Source of the DNA: Palsa-343 sp036269135
GTDB taxonomy: Bacteria; Acidobacteriota; Terriglobia; Terriglobales; Acidobacteriaceae
Length of the DNA: 64,000 bases
Direction of reading: 5' to 3'
Assembly: GCA_036269135.1 (NCBI GenBank)
Contig: DATASQ010000050.1
Span: 1-64,000 of the forward strand
Shown: one piece after another, positions 1 through 8,764 of the stretch
Numbering within the stretch: the first letter of the stretch is position 1
Layout: every line of letters starts with the position of its first letter
Translations under genes and position numbers: made by a program
The notes under the pieces: model-generated
The model's input: the letters and a program-made list of their open reading frames with translations, nothing else
What the model was told of the DNA's origin: nothing
Database searches by the model: none

Positions 1-1
1 C

Positions 2-586
2 ATGAAAGAAGGGCGCGCGCTGGTGGAGGCGCTGGTCGCCGGCGGCATCACCGTGGTGGAAGTCACGATGACGGTGCCGGGCGCGGTGGAATTGCTGCGC
101 GAGCTGAAAGGCGCTTATGGCGAGCGGCTGCTGCTCGGCTCGGGCACGGTGACGGATGTGGGCCAGGTGCAGGAGACGATCGCCGCCGGCGCGGAGTTCG
201 TGGTCAGCCCCAGCTTTCACCCCGAGGTGGTCGGACGGACGAAGGCGCTGGGCAAGGTTTCGATTCCCGGCGCGCTGACGCCGACCGAGGTCATCACCGC
301 CTGGAGGGCGGGCGCCGACTACGTGAAGATCTTTCCCTGCTCGGCGGTGGGCGGCGCCAGTTATCTGAAGTCGTTGCTGGCGCCGTTTCCGGAACTGCAG
401 CTGATCCCGACCGGCGGCGTCACGCTCGACACGGCGTCGGAATTCCTGAAGGCCGGGGCGCTGGCGCTGGGCGTCGGGACGGACCTGGTGAATCCCAAAG
501 CGATTGCCGAGGGCAAGCCGGAGACTGTGACCGAGACGGCCAGGAAATACCTGCAGATCGTCGCGGAGTGTCGTCGATCGGGGTAA
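2..586 (+). CDS. eda: KDPG/KHG aldolase (bifunctional 2-keto-3-deoxy-6-phosphogluconate aldolase), 5' end outside window
   Basis: Class I aldolase of the Entner-Doudoroff pathway that splits KDPG to pyruvate and glyceraldehyde-3-phosphate; cytosolic trimer in the family. The visible 194 residues form most of a TIM barrel. Visible marks are the general-base Glu in VVEVTM (residue 20), the GSGTV turn, and the Schiff-base Lys in YVKIFPCSAVGG (residue 109), followed by the phosphate-binding PTGG. Family members are about 205-215 residues and begin some 20 residues earlier, so the true start is upstream of base 1 and the ATG at base 2 is probably internal. The next gene, nth, has its own promoter. 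Confidence 0.9.
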   Translation: MKEGRALVEALVAGGITVVEVTMTVPGAVELLRELKGAYGERLLLGSGTVTDVGQVQETIAAGAEFVVSPSFHPEVVGRTKALGKVSIPGALTPTEVITAWRAGADYVKIFPCSAVGGASYLKSLLAPFPELQLIPTGGVTLDTASEFLKAGALALGVGTDLVNPKAIAEGKPETVTETARKYLQIVAECRRSG

Positions 587-621
587 GAACCGGTTCCCGG
601 AGGGAGTTCCGGCGAAGCCGC

Positions 622-634
622 TACAATTTCGCTC
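622..634 (+). promoter_or_regulatory. -10 element and leaderless start of nth
   Basis: TACAAT at 622-627 is followed by 7 bases and then the ATG of nth at 635, so transcription would begin at or next to the start codon. No Shine-Dalgarno sequence lies in this spacer. No clear -35 box is seen 17 bases upstream. The same geometry recurs in front of several other genes here. Confidence 0.55.
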
Positions 635-1423
635 ATGGCAGCGAAGACGGCAGCAAAGAAGCCTGGCACAAAGACGGTACGGCGCGGCATGAAGAGCGCG
701 GCGAAGGCTCCCGCGAAGAAGTCGACGAACGTGGCGGGGAAAGGGACAGCGATGACCCGCAAGGATGCGGGACTGGAGCTGGATCCGAAGCGCATCGCTG
801 AGTTGCTGCGGCGGTTGCGCGCGGCCTATCCCAAAGCCGAGTGCGCGCTGCATCATCGGAGCCCATGGGAGCTGCTGGTGGCGACGATCCTGTCGGCGCA
901 GTGCACCGATGCCCGGGTGAATCTGGTGACGCCGGGGCTGTTCCGGAAATTCCCCACGCCCCAGGCGTTTGCCGAGGCTTCCCTGCCCGCGATCGAAGAG
1001 GAGATCCGGTCGACCGGCTTTTATCACAACAAGGCGAAGTCGATTTCAGGAGCGGCGAAAGCCATCGTGAGCCAGTACGGCGGGCGGGTGCCGGAGACGA
1101 TGGCCGAGTTGCTGCCGTTGCCGGGGGTGGCGCGCAAGACGGCCAATGTGGTGCTGGGCGTCGCGTTCGGGAAGGCCGAGGGCGTGGTGGTGGATACCCA
1201 CGTACTGCGGTTGTCGTATCGGCTGGGGCTGACGCGGGCCGAGGATCCGAAGAAGGTGGAAGAGGATCTGATGCGGGTGATCCCCAGGGATCGGTGGATC
1301 GCGTTCTCGCACGAGATGATCCATCACGGACGGCAGATTTGCGTGGCGCGGAAGCCGCGGTGCATCGATTGTCCGCTGGAGACGCTGTGTAACGCGCCGG
1401 ACAAGACGTGGTCGAGCCATTGA
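635..1423 (+). CDS. nth: Endonuclease III (DNA glycosylase / AP lyase)
   Basis: Base-excision repair enzyme that removes oxidised pyrimidines and nicks the AP site. The HhH-GPD fold is clear: helix-hairpin-helix LPGVARKTANVVLG with the catalytic Lys (residue 168), the catalytic Asp in VDTHV (residue 187), and a 4Fe-4S loop with Cys at 236, 243, 246 and 252 (C-X6-C-X2-C-X5-C). At 262 residues it is about 50 longer than E. coli Nth; the extra part is an N-terminal Lys/Ala-rich tail (residues 1-45) that looks like a flexible DNA-binding extension. The start at 635 is supported by the -10 box directly upstream; an internal ATG at 752 would remove the tail. Confidence 0.93.
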   Translation: MAAKTAAKKPGTKTVRRGMKSAAKAPAKKSTNVAGKGTAMTRKDAGLELDPKRIAELLRRLRAAYPKAECALHHRSPWELLVATILSAQCTDARVNLVTPGLFRKFPTPQAFAEASLPAIEEEIRSTGFYHNKAKSISGAAKAIVSQYGGRVPETMAELLPLPGVARKTANVVLGVAFGKAEGVVVDTHVLRLSYRLGLTRAEDPKKVEEDLMRVIPRDRWIAFSHEMIHHGRQICVARKPRCIDCPLETLCNAPDKTWSSH

Positions 1424-1428
1424 GAGGC

Positions 1429-1466
1429 AGCCTGTAGCCTGTGGCCTGTGGCTGGGAGCCGGGAGT
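1429..1466. repeat. Intergenic short-period repeat (TAGCCTG / GGGAGC type)
   Basis: A run of near-identical 6-7 base units (GCCTGTA, GCCTGTG, GGGAGCC, GGGAG) between convergent genes. Similar runs occur at 3103-3142, 5699-5730, 8765-8797, 13001-13033, 26905-26940, 27441-27510 and 36127-36163, always outside genes. Confidence 0.5.
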
Positions 1467-1477
1467 TGGTGGGCGCA

Positions 1478-2452
1478 TCAGCCTGCGTGGTTCAGGAGGA
1501 TGACGACTTTGCCGCGAGCTTGTCGGGTTTCGAGGTAGCGGAGCGCCTCGGGGAGCTGCTCGAGCGGGTAGCCGCGGTCGAGCACGGGGGTTAGCTGGCC
1601 GGACTCCATCCAGCTGGCCAGCCGAGAAAGATCGGGCGCATTCATCTTCGCCATGAAGAGGGGCGTCTTCTGCTTGCGGAAGGGCGCGAGCGCCAGCGTG
1701 GCGAGGAGGCGCAGCAGGAAACGCGGCAGGCCTGGCATGGGTCCGCCGGCGCCCACGTAGATCCCGGTGGGCTCGAGGGCGCGCCGGCAGTCGGCGAGGG
1801 AGTGGCTCGCATAGCAGTCGAAGATGATGTCGTAGCGGCGGCCGCTTTGGGTAAAGTCCTGCTGCGTGTAGTCAATGGCGAAGTCAGCGCCGAGGGCACG
1901 GACAAAATCCTGATTGGCGGGGCTGGTGACGGCGGTGACGTGGGCGCCAAGGATCTTCGCGATCTGGACGGCGAACGTGCCCACCCCGCCGGAGGCTCCG
2001 TGGACGAGCACATTCTGGCCGGGATGGATGCGGCCTTTGTCGCGCAGGCCCTGGAGAGCCGTAACGCCGGCGACGGGGACGGCAGCGGCGTGTTCAAACG
2101 GAACGCCCTGCGGAAGCGGGATCACCGCGGATTCGGCGGTGCAGACATACTCGGCAAAGGCGCCCTGGCAGGAGCCGAAGACCGCGTCGCCGGGCTTGAA
2201 GCGGGTGACGCCGGGGCCGGTCGCCTCCACCACACCCGCGACGTCCACGCCGCGAGCGGGTTTGCGGGGGCGGGCGAAGCCGGCGAAGAGGCGGACGAGC
2301 GGTGCGCCGTGCAGCAGGTGGTAGTCGAGGGGGTTCAGCGAGGCGGCGCGGACGCGCAGGAGGACCTGATGGGGGCCGGGGATGGGGCGGTCGATGTTTT
2401 CGAGGTGAAGGACCTCGGGAGAGCCATACTGGCGAGCCACGATTGCTTGCAT
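1478..2452 (-). CDS. Zinc-independent medium-chain dehydrogenase/reductase, quinone-oxidoreductase-like
   Basis: NAD(P)H-dependent oxidoreductase of the MDR superfamily. The 324-residue protein has the GroES-like N-terminal domain (RVRAASLNPLDYHLLHG, GVDVAGVVEATG, FKPGDAVFG) and a Rossmann domain with nucleotide loop VHGASGGVGTFAVQ near residue 150. The catalytic zinc cysteine/histidine set of alcohol dehydrogenases is absent, which places it with QOR/zeta-crystallin-type reductases acting on quinones or enones. It stands alone on the minus strand, convergent with nth. The substrate cannot be told from sequence. Confidence 0.85.
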   Translation of the reverse strand: MQAIVARQYGSPEVLHLENIDRPIPGPHQVLLRVRAASLNPLDYHLLHGAPLVRLFAGFARPRKPARGVDVAGVVEATGPGVTRFKPGDAVFGSCQGAFAEYVCTAESAVIPLPQGVPFEHAAAVPVAGVTALQGLRDKGRIHPGQNVLVHGASGGVGTFAVQIAKILGAHVTAVTSPANQDFVRALGADFAIDYTQQDFTQSGRRYDIIFDCYASHSLADCRRALEPTGIYVGAGGPMPGLPRFLLRLLATLALAPFRKQKTPLFMAKMNAPDLSRLASWMESGQLTPVLDRGYPLEQLPEALRYLETRQARGKVVILLNHAG

Positions 2453-2599
2453 CGGGATCCCCGCTTTCAGGACAGGAGCAGCATAACCCGGCGGGGGGCT
2501 TCGTCAACACGAATTCAGGAGGGCCCCGCGAGGTGTAGCCGTGAATGGCACGGCAGGAATTCGGCAGAGTGCATCCAAATATTGGATGGAGGAGAACCA

Positions 2600-3109
2600 A
2601 TGAAACGTGTCCTTTCAGCCTTTTGCTGCCTCGCATTGTGCGCCGTTCCCGCCCTGGCCCAGAAAAAGGCGCCGATGACGGACCAGCAGTTCGTCGATTT
2701 CGCCGCGCAGACCGACATGGTGGAAGCCAATCTGGGGCAACTGGCGCAGAACGTGGCCGATTCCCAGGCCGTGAAAGATTACGGGCAGATGCTGGTGACG
2801 GATCACAGCAAGGATTTCAGCGATCTGCACGCGGCCGCGCAGCAGGCGAGCCTGACGGTGCCGGATGCCATCGACGCCGAACACAACAAGGAGATGATCG
2901 ATCCTTTCCAGAAGCTGAAGGGCGCCGCCTTCGATCACAAGTACATCGCGGGAATGATCAAGGGGCATACCCAGGCAATCGCCGTTTACAAGAAGGAAGC
3001 GGACGATGCGCAGAATCCTGGGATCAAGAGCTATGCAGAGAATGCGCTGCCGGTCCTCCAGAAACACCTGGATGGGGCGGAGGCACTGGAGAAAGCTCAT
3101 ACCAGGTAG
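2600..3109 (+). CDS. Secreted DUF4142 protein
   Basis: 169 residues with a typical signal peptide (cleavage likely after VPALA, residue 20) followed by a helical DUF4142 domain: DQQFVDFAAQTDMVEANLGQ, AVKDYGQMLVTDHSK, and a C-terminal helix ending in a His/Glu-rich segment. DUF4142 proteins are small exported four-helix, ferritin-like proteins often induced by stress; the molecular function is not known. The start is fixed by a strong GGAGGA 6-9 bases upstream. The His-rich helices (TDHS, KGHTQ, QKHLD) resemble metal-binding spacing, but that is inference only. Confidence 0.85.
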   Translation: MKRVLSAFCCLALCAVPALAQKKAPMTDQQFVDFAAQTDMVEANLGQLAQNVADSQAVKDYGQMLVTDHSKDFSDLHAAAQQASLTVPDAIDAEHNKEMIDPFQKLKGAAFDHKYIAGMIKGHTQAIAVYKKEADDAQNPGIKSYAENALPVLQKHLDGAEALEKAHTR

Positions 3110-3142
3110 CGGCCGCGGGCGGTAACCGGTAGCCGGTAGCCG
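3103..3142. repeat. Intergenic short-period repeat (GGTAGCC type)
   Basis: GGTAGC, GGTAACC and GGTAGCC units in tandem directly after the DUF4142 gene; same family as the run at 1429-1466. Confidence 0.45.
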
Positions 3143-3316
3143 AAGCCATCAGGCTAAGTGCGCGGGTGCGATCAGCACCTGCGCAAGCGCCTGGCGGTGG
3201 CGGCCGACTGTTGGGAAACTTCTGAAAAGGCGAACCGCAATTGGCCGCCGCGCTTCGGATGTTGTGTATCTTTCCGAAGAGAGCCGTGGTGTGCGCGGCC
3301 GGGAGGAGTCAACACG

Positions 3317-3874
3317 ATGGACGATGGGCGAGAAAGGCACGTATTGCGGGGGATGCTGGCCGGGGCGGGCGCCGGGCTGGCCGCGTCCTGGGTGATGAAC
3401 GCGTTCATGGCCGGACCGGGACAGAAGCTGCAGCAGGCACTGAAGACGGACGAGGAACTGCGGCAGGAGGAATTGCAGAAACGCCAGCAGGCGCAGAACG
3501 GGAACGGCCACGCGAAGCAGGACGCGACGATGAAGGCCGCCGACGCTCTGGTCGCGACGGCGACGGGCGGGCAGCACCTGAGCTTTGAACAGCAGGAGAC
3601 GGCGGGGCCGGTGGTGCATTACGGCTTCGGTGCACTGATGGGCGGCTTGTATGGCGGGCTGGCCGAGTACTCGTCGACTGTGCGGAAGGGATTTGGGACC
3701 GGGTTTGGGACGGCGCTCTTTGCCGGCGCCGATCTGGTGGCGGTGCCCGGGTTCCACCTGGGACCGCCGGTGAGCGAAACGCCGCCTAAGGCGCTCGCGA
3801 ATCCGCTGGCCGCGCATCTGGTGTACGGAGCGACGACGGAGTTGTTGCGGCGGGCTTTGCGGGCAATGCTCTAA
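3317..3874 (+). CDS. DUF1440 (YagU-like) membrane-associated protein
   Basis: 185 residues. An N-terminal glycine-rich hydrophobic segment (RGMLAGAGAGLAASWVMNAF, residues 11-30), a charged Gln-rich linker (38-68), and a C-terminal half with HYGFGALMGGLYGGLAEY and FGTGFGTALFAGADLVAVP helices ending in HLVYGATTELLRRAL. This order matches DUF1440, a family of predicted inner-membrane proteins that includes E. coli YagU; function unknown, with one report of a link to acid resistance. ATG at 3317 has a good GGGAGGAG Shine-Dalgarno; the reading frame continues upstream without a better start. Confidence 0.7.
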   Translation: MDDGRERHVLRGMLAGAGAGLAASWVMNAFMAGPGQKLQQALKTDEELRQEELQKRQQAQNGNGHAKQDATMKAADALVATATGGQHLSFEQQETAGPVVHYGFGALMGGLYGGLAEYSSTVRKGFGTGFGTALFAGADLVAVPGFHLGPPVSETPPKALANPLAAHLVYGATTELLRRALRAML

Positions 3875-4058
3875 AAGGCGGCCGGGAGCCAGGCGCTCGG
3901 AGCCGGGCGGACAGCCGCGCAAAGAACGTTGGAGGTTCTTCCCTGCAGGGGCTTTCTCACCTTCCGGAAGCCGGATGTTCCCGTCTGTCGCCGGGCGAAA
4001 GAGGAGTCCGCGCAGCTGGGACAGGCGGAGACGTAGAGAGCCGTTCTGGTGCGCCTTC

Positions 4059-4070
4059 TATAATCGCCTT
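4059..4070 (+). promoter_or_regulatory. -10 element and leaderless start of the TPR gene
   Basis: A perfect TATAAT at 4059-4064 lies 6 bases before a GTG start codon at 4071, so the message should start at the codon itself. This decides the start: the frame is open from 3975, but the extra N-terminal residues are Arg-rich and unlike a signal peptide. Confidence 0.6.
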
Positions 4071-5714
4071 GTGTTGCGGGGATTTTTGCGAATTCGTGGG
4101 GTGGCGGCTTCCCTTCTGGTGCTGCTGGTTTTGGGGGCGGCCGGGGCGCGGGCCCAGGAGCCGGCCGATGCCAAGCCCGAGGAGCCGGCGGCGGTGCATG
4201 GGCGCCTGCTGCTGGTGCTTCCCTTTGAAAACAAAAGCGGTGTGGCCGGCCTGGACTGGGTGAGCGAGGCCTTCCCGGCGGTGCTGAACCCGCGGCTGAA
4301 CTCTGCTGGGTTTTTGACCATCAGCCGGGGAGATCGGCTGTACGCGTTCGACCACCTGGGGCTGCCGCTGACGCTGGAGCCGTCGCGAGCCACGGCGATC
4401 CGGATTGCGCAGACGCTGGATGCGGACTACGTGGTGTTTGGCCATTACACGCTGACGAACAACGCCATCGAGGCGACGGCCGAGGTGCTGGACGTGGGGG
4501 CTCTGCAGCTGGGCGGCGCGCTGCACGCAGAGAGCGATGTGACGCAGCTGCTGCCCATGATCAACGGGCTGGCGTGGCAGGTCACGCGGCAGATCGATCC
4601 GACGTACGGCGTGGAGGAAAGCACGTTTGTGGCGGCGGACCGGAGCGTTCCGGCCCAGGCTTTCGAAGACTACATTCAGGGGCTGACGGCGGATGCCGCG
4701 GACAAGCAGATTGCCGATTTGAAAGAGGCGGTGCGGCTGGATGAGACATTTCCGCCGGCGCGGCTGGCGCTGGGGCGGGCGTACTTCGCCGATCAGGATT
4801 ACGACCAGGCGGCGACGACGCTGGGACAACTGCCGAAGGACAATGCCAACGCGCTGGAGGCGGATTTCTATCGAGGGCTGGCACTGTTCTACACGGGCAA
4901 TTATCGCGAGGCGGAGGACGCCTTCGCCTTTGTGAGCACGCGGCTGCCGCTGCCTGAAGTGGTGAACAACCAGGGAGTGGCGGCGACGCGGCGCGGACAG
5001 GACGCGGCGGCGCTGTTCCAGCAGGCAATCGCGGCCGACCCGCGGGATCCGGATTATCACTTCAACCTGGCCGTCGCGCTGCAGCATCGGGGCGACCGGG
5101 CCGGGGCGCTGAAGGAGATCGAGGAGACGCTGAAGCTACATCCGGAGGACACGGAGGCGCAGGGCCTGGAGAAGCAGCTCGCGGATCCGGGACCGGCGCA
5201 GGCGAATCCCGATCCGGGCCATGCGATTGGGGATGCGCAGGGGCCGCTGACGCGGATCAAGCGGTCGTACAGCGAGGCGGGATTCCGCCAGGCGGCGTTC
5301 GAACTGGAGCAGGTGCAACAGATGCGTCTGGCATCCTTGCCGGCGCCGGAACGCGCTGCGGATCTGGTGAAAGACGGGGATGCGTTCTTCCAAAGGGGTC
5401 TGGCTCTGGAGGCGGAACGGGAGTATCGTGAGGCACTGAAAGCGGATGCGCAGTCGGCGCTGGCGCATGCGGGGCTGGCGGCGGTACGCGAACGGGACGG
5501 CGAGCCTGGGCCGGCGCGGCAGGAGGCGCAGACCTCGATCGGGCTGCAGCCGAATGTGCCGGCGTACCTGGTGCTGGCGCGGCTGGATCTGGCGTCCAAT
5601 CAGGTAGCGGCGGCGGCCGGAGATGTGGAAGCGGCGCTGAAGGTGGATCCGGCGAACGCGGATGCCCGGGGCATGCAGCTGGCGGTGGAGAAGCGGCGAG
5701 CCGGTAGCCTGTAG
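4071..5714 (+). CDS. Secreted TPR protein with FlgO/CsgG-like N-terminal domain
   Basis: 547 residues from the GTG at 4071. A signal peptide (hydrophobic VAASLLVLLVLGAAGARA) precedes a domain of about 150 residues starting LLVLPFENKSGVAGLDWVSE and containing IAQTLDADYVVFGHYTL; such ENxSG...GLDWVSE...DADYVVxG patterns occur in FlgO/TolB-N/CsgG-like periplasmic domains that act in outer-membrane assembly. The remainder is at least six tetratricopeptide repeats (for example DETFPPARLALGRAYF, DPDYHFNLAVALQHRGD, SALAHAGLAAVRERDG), so it is likely a periplasmic adaptor. It precedes nfeD and the slipin gene on the same strand with short gaps, suggesting a shared envelope role, which is inference. 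Confidence 0.7.
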   Translation: MLRGFLRIRGVAASLLVLLVLGAAGARAQEPADAKPEEPAAVHGRLLLVLPFENKSGVAGLDWVSEAFPAVLNPRLNSAGFLTISRGDRLYAFDHLGLPLTLEPSRATAIRIAQTLDADYVVFGHYTLTNNAIEATAEVLDVGALQLGGALHAESDVTQLLPMINGLAWQVTRQIDPTYGVEESTFVAADRSVPAQAFEDYIQGLTADAADKQIADLKEAVRLDETFPPARLALGRAYFADQDYDQAATTLGQLPKDNANALEADFYRGLALFYTGNYREAEDAFAFVSTRLPLPEVVNNQGVAATRRGQDAAALFQQAIAADPRDPDYHFNLAVALQHRGDRAGALKEIEETLKLHPEDTEAQGLEKQLADPGPAQANPDPGHAIGDAQGPLTRIKRSYSEAGFRQAAFELEQVQQMRLASLPAPERAADLVKDGDAFFQRGLALEAEREYREALKADAQSALAHAGLAAVRERDGEPGPARQEAQTSIGLQPNVPAYLVLARLDLASNQVAAAAGDVEAALKVDPANADARGMQLAVEKRRAGSL

Positions 5715-5730
5715 CGGGTAGCTGGGAACT
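5699..5730. repeat. Intergenic short-period repeat (GTAGC type)
   Basis: GGTAGCC, TGTAGC, GGGTAGC and TGGGAAC units across the stop codon of the TPR gene, ahead of the AAGGAGAG ribosome binding site of nfeD. Confidence 0.4.
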
Positions 5731-5744
5731 GCAAGGAGAGGGCC

Positions 5745-7094
5745 ATGCGAGCGATGGCGCAGGAGACCGGGCACAGGCATCACGGACCCCTGTTCGTGCT
5801 GCTGCTGGTCCTGTTGTTTCTGCTGGCCGTGCTGGGGCCGTGTACGGTGCGCGTGGCGGCGCAGACGAATCAGGTGGTGGTGCTGCATCTGGACGACACC
5901 ATCCAGCCCATCAGCCAGGATTATCTGAAGCGGGGCCTCGACAAGGCAGCGCAGATCCATGCCCAGGCCGTGCTGGTGGAGATGGACACGCCGGGCGGGC
6001 TGCTGGATTCGATGCGGGGGATGGTAGGCGACATTCTGGCATCGCCGGTACCGGTGATTGTGTACGTGGCGCCGGCGGGATCGAGGGCCGGGTCGGCGGG
6101 CTTCTTCATCATGGAGTCGGCGGACATTGCGGCGATGGCGCCGGGAACCGAGGCGGGCGCGGCGCATCCGGTAGTCGAGATGGGCAGCGTGAGCGACACA
6201 ATGAAGGAGAAGATCCTGAACGACGCGCTGGCGTTTCTGCGGTCGTACGTGTCGGTGCGTGGGCGCGATGTGGCGGCGGCCCAGGAGGCGGTGAGCCACT
6301 CCAAGTCATATACGGCGACGGAGGCGCAGCAGCTGCACCTCATCGATGTGATCGCGCCGAATCCGGCGACGCTGCTGGCGGATGTGGACGGGCGAACGGT
6401 GAAGCGGTTCAATGGCGCGGAGGAAACGCTGCACACGAAGGACGCGGCGCTGGTGGACGTGGGGCCGACGATCCGCGAGGAGATTATGGACCGGCTGATG
6501 GATCCGAACCTCGCGGTGCTGATCCTGCTGGCCGGAGCGTTGCTGATCTATATGGAATTCAACACGCCCGGGACGATTATTCCCGGGGCGCTGGGGACGC
6601 TGCTGGTGCTGCTGGCGCTGTTCAGCCTGAATCTGCTGCCGGTTCGGTATACGTCGCTGGCGCTGATTGCGGGAGCGCTGGTGCTGATGGTGCTGGAGGC
6701 GAAGTTTCCGAGCCACGGAGTGCTGGCGCTGACGGGAACCGTGGCGCTGATTTTAGGGACGCTGACGCTGGTGGCGGGGCCGATTCCGGAGATGCGCGTG
6801 CAGTTGGCGACGGCGATTGCGACGGGGCTCGCGTTCGGGCTGATTACGACGTTTCTGGTTCGGATTGCCTGGCGAGCGCGCCGCAATAAAGTGATGGTGG
6901 GTCCGGAGGCGCTGGTGGGCGCGGTGGGGATTGCGCAACAGGAGCTCGTGCCGCAGGGGCAGATTCTGGTACATGGGGAACTGTGGGTGGCGTTGGCGGA
7001 TGCGCCGGTGGCGGCGGGCGAACGCGTGCGGGTGCGCGGCGTGGAGGGTCTGAAGCTGCTGGTGGAGAGGGTACGACAGAGTGTTTCCGCCTGA
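5745..7094 (+). CDS. NfeD-type membrane-bound ClpP-class serine protease
   Basis: 449 residues. N-terminal membrane anchor/signal (residues 15-40), a ClpP/crotonase-like protease domain with VEMDTPGGLLDSM, the nucleophile in GSAGFF (Ser117) and the partner Lys in SDTMKEK (154/156), then four or five transmembrane helices (about 250-375), and a C-terminal NfeD OB-fold (VGPEALVGAVGIAQ ... VRVRGVEGLKLLV). This is the long form of NfeD. In Pyrococcus the homologous 1510-N protease cleaves the stomatin partner next to it; here a slipin gene follows 64 bases downstream, the usual pairing. Start chosen by AAGGAGAG 6 bases upstream. Confidence 0.92.
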   Translation: MRAMAQETGHRHHGPLFVLLLVLLFLLAVLGPCTVRVAAQTNQVVVLHLDDTIQPISQDYLKRGLDKAAQIHAQAVLVEMDTPGGLLDSMRGMVGDILASPVPVIVYVAPAGSRAGSAGFFIMESADIAAMAPGTEAGAAHPVVEMGSVSDTMKEKILNDALAFLRSYVSVRGRDVAAAQEAVSHSKSYTATEAQQLHLIDVIAPNPATLLADVDGRTVKRFNGAEETLHTKDAALVDVGPTIREEIMDRLMDPNLAVLILLAGALLIYMEFNTPGTIIPGALGTLLVLLALFSLNLLPVRYTSLALIAGALVLMVLEAKFPSHGVLALTGTVALILGTLTLVAGPIPEMRVQLATAIATGLAFGLITTFLVRIAWRARRNKVMVGPEALVGAVGIAQQELVPQGQILVHGELWVALADAPVAAGERVRVRGVEGLKLLVERVRQSVSA

Positions 7095-7158
7095 GTTAGC
7101 GCGGGCCTGGCGCGATTGAGTGCGATACAATCGCAGCCGGGCGTAAGGGGCCCGAGCT

Positions 7159-7971
7159 ATGGGATATCCCGTTCTGATCATTGTCGCGATCCTCGTTCTT
7201 TATCTGCTGAATTCCATCAAGATTCTTCGCGAGTATGAGCGCGCGGTAATCTTCCGTCTGGGGCGGGCGCTGCCGCAGCCCAAGGGACCGGGGATCATTC
7301 TGGTCTTTCGGCCGCTCGACCAGTTCGTGCGGGTGTCGCTGCGCCAGGAAGTGATGGAAGTGCCGCCCCAGGACGTGATCACCAAAGACAACGTGACGAT
7401 TAAGGTCAACGCTGTGATCACCATGCGGGTGCTGGATCCGGCGCGGGCGGTGATTGAGGTTTCGAACTACATTTACCAGACCTCGCAGTTCGCCCAGACG
7501 ACGCTGCGCAGCGTGCTGGGCGAGGTGGAGCTGGATGGGCTGCTGTCGCACCGGGACGTGCTGAACCAGCGGATCCAGACCATCATCGATCAGCGAACCG
7601 AGCCGTGGGGCGTGAAGGTGGTGAGCGTCGAAGTGAAGCAGGTGGACCTGCCGGACACGATGCTGCGGGCGATGGCGCGGCAGGCCGAGGCAGAACGCGA
7701 AAAGCGGTCGAAGATCATCAACGCCGAGGGCGAGTTTATGGCGGCCCAGAAGCTGGTGGAAGCCGCGGATCTGCTGGCCGAACAGCCGGTAACGCTGCAG
7801 CTGAAGTATCTGCAGACGCTGGTCGATATTGGGGTGGAAAAGAACACGACGATCGTGTTTCCTCTGCCGATGGAGCTGCTGTCGCTGCTGGGGAATGTGT
7901 TGCCTTCCGGGGCACCTGGTATGCCGCATGGAGCGACGAAAGCGCCCGCGACGAACCCGGAACCGAAATAA
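7159..7971 (+). CDS. Slipin / stomatin-like SPFH protein
   Basis: 270 residues: one N-terminal membrane helix (GYPVLIIVAILVLYLLNSIK), then the SPFH domain (REYERAVIFRLGRAL, PPQDVITKDNVTIKVNAVI, TLRSVLGEVELDGLLSHRD, RTEPWGVKVVSVEVKQVDLP) and a coiled-coil (MARQAEAEREKRSKIINAEGE) ending in a hydrophobic oligomerisation tail. Such proteins form large membrane scaffolds that organise microdomains and protect against proteolysis; NfeD proteases are their partners. A TACAAT box at about 7127 and an AAGGGG motif 10-15 bases before the ATG suggest that it also has its own promoter inside the nfeD-slipin gap. Confidence 0.93.
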   Translation: MGYPVLIIVAILVLYLLNSIKILREYERAVIFRLGRALPQPKGPGIILVFRPLDQFVRVSLRQEVMEVPPQDVITKDNVTIKVNAVITMRVLDPARAVIEVSNYIYQTSQFAQTTLRSVLGEVELDGLLSHRDVLNQRIQTIIDQRTEPWGVKVVSVEVKQVDLPDTMLRAMARQAEAEREKRSKIINAEGEFMAAQKLVEAADLLAEQPVTLQLKYLQTLVDIGVEKNTTIVFPLPMELLSLLGNVLPSGAPGMPHGATKAPATNPEPK

Positions 7972-8014
7972 TGGGTTCAACGATGTAGAGAACCGGGTCG
8001 AAAGGGGGCGAACC

Positions 8015-8758
8015 ATGGCCTTTCTGTTCGAGACAGAAGAAGACGAAGAAACCAGCCGGGACCCGCGAAGGCTGGGACGGAAGGGGCGCGCGGGGCGCGA
8101 AGAGGATGGCGCCGAAATCACGCTGGGGGCGCGCTCGCTGCTGGGGATTTTCTTTGGGCTGGTGCTGATCTGCTCGATCTTCTTCGGGCTGGGCTATTCG
8201 GTCGGCCGGGGGAGCGCGGCAAAAACGGCGGTGTCTTCTCCGGGGGTTGATGCGCCGGCTGCCGCTTCGAACGGAAATTTGGGGAAGCCGTCGCCACAGC
8301 AGACGCTGGCCGAGGCTCCGACGAATGCGGACGCAAGTGCGGGGACGACTCCAGGCAGCGATGCACCGGAAGAGAGCGCGCCGGCTCTGGAACCGGCGGC
8401 GACGCCGGTGCCGGCCGCCGAATCCGCGCCAGCGAGAGGGGCAACGGTACCGGCAGCCACAGTGAGGCCGGCGGGATTTCCAAGCGAGGTGCCGGGTGCG
8501 GCGAATCCGCCGGTTTTGCGGCCCGCGGCGGCGACGGCGCCCAGCGGGATCATGGTCCAGGTGGCGGCGATCAGCGTAGCGCCGGACGCCGATATTCTGG
8601 TGAACGCTTTGAAGAAGCGCGGGTACACGGCGGTGATCCGCAGCGAGCCGCAGGATAAGCTCCTGCACGTGCAGCTGGGCCCGTTTGCGTCGCACGCCGA
8701 GGCGAATGCAATGCGATCCAGGCTGCTGGCGGATGGGTATAACGCGGTAGTGAAATAA
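8015..8758 (+). CDS. SPOR-domain membrane protein
   Basis: 247 residues: acidic cytosolic N-terminus (1-38), one transmembrane helix (LLGIFFGLVLICSIFFGLGY, 42-61), a long Ala/Pro-rich periplasmic linker (65-170) and a C-terminal SPOR domain (IMVQVAAISVAPDADILVNA ... LLHVQLGPFASHAEANAMR). SPOR domains bind denuded glycan strands at division septa, so the protein probably localises to the septum, like FtsN or DedD in layout. Start at ATG 8015 has AAGGGGG upstream; the open frame upstream of it overlaps the slipin gene and lacks homology. Confidence 0.85.
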   Translation: MAFLFETEEDEETSRDPRRLGRKGRAGREEDGAEITLGARSLLGIFFGLVLICSIFFGLGYSVGRGSAAKTAVSSPGVDAPAAASNGNLGKPSPQQTLAEAPTNADASAGTTPGSDAPEESAPALEPAATPVPAAESAPARGATVPAATVRPAGFPSEVPGAANPPVLRPAAATAPSGIMVQVAAISVAPDADILVNALKKRGYTAVIRSEPQDKLLHVQLGPFASHAEANAMRSRLLADGYNAVVK

Positions 8759-8764
8759 GACTTT

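Noticed and set aside
3975..4070. Longer start of the TPR protein
   Set aside because: The added residues are Arg-rich and spoil the signal peptide; the TATAAT box lies inside this stretch directly before the GTG at 4071.
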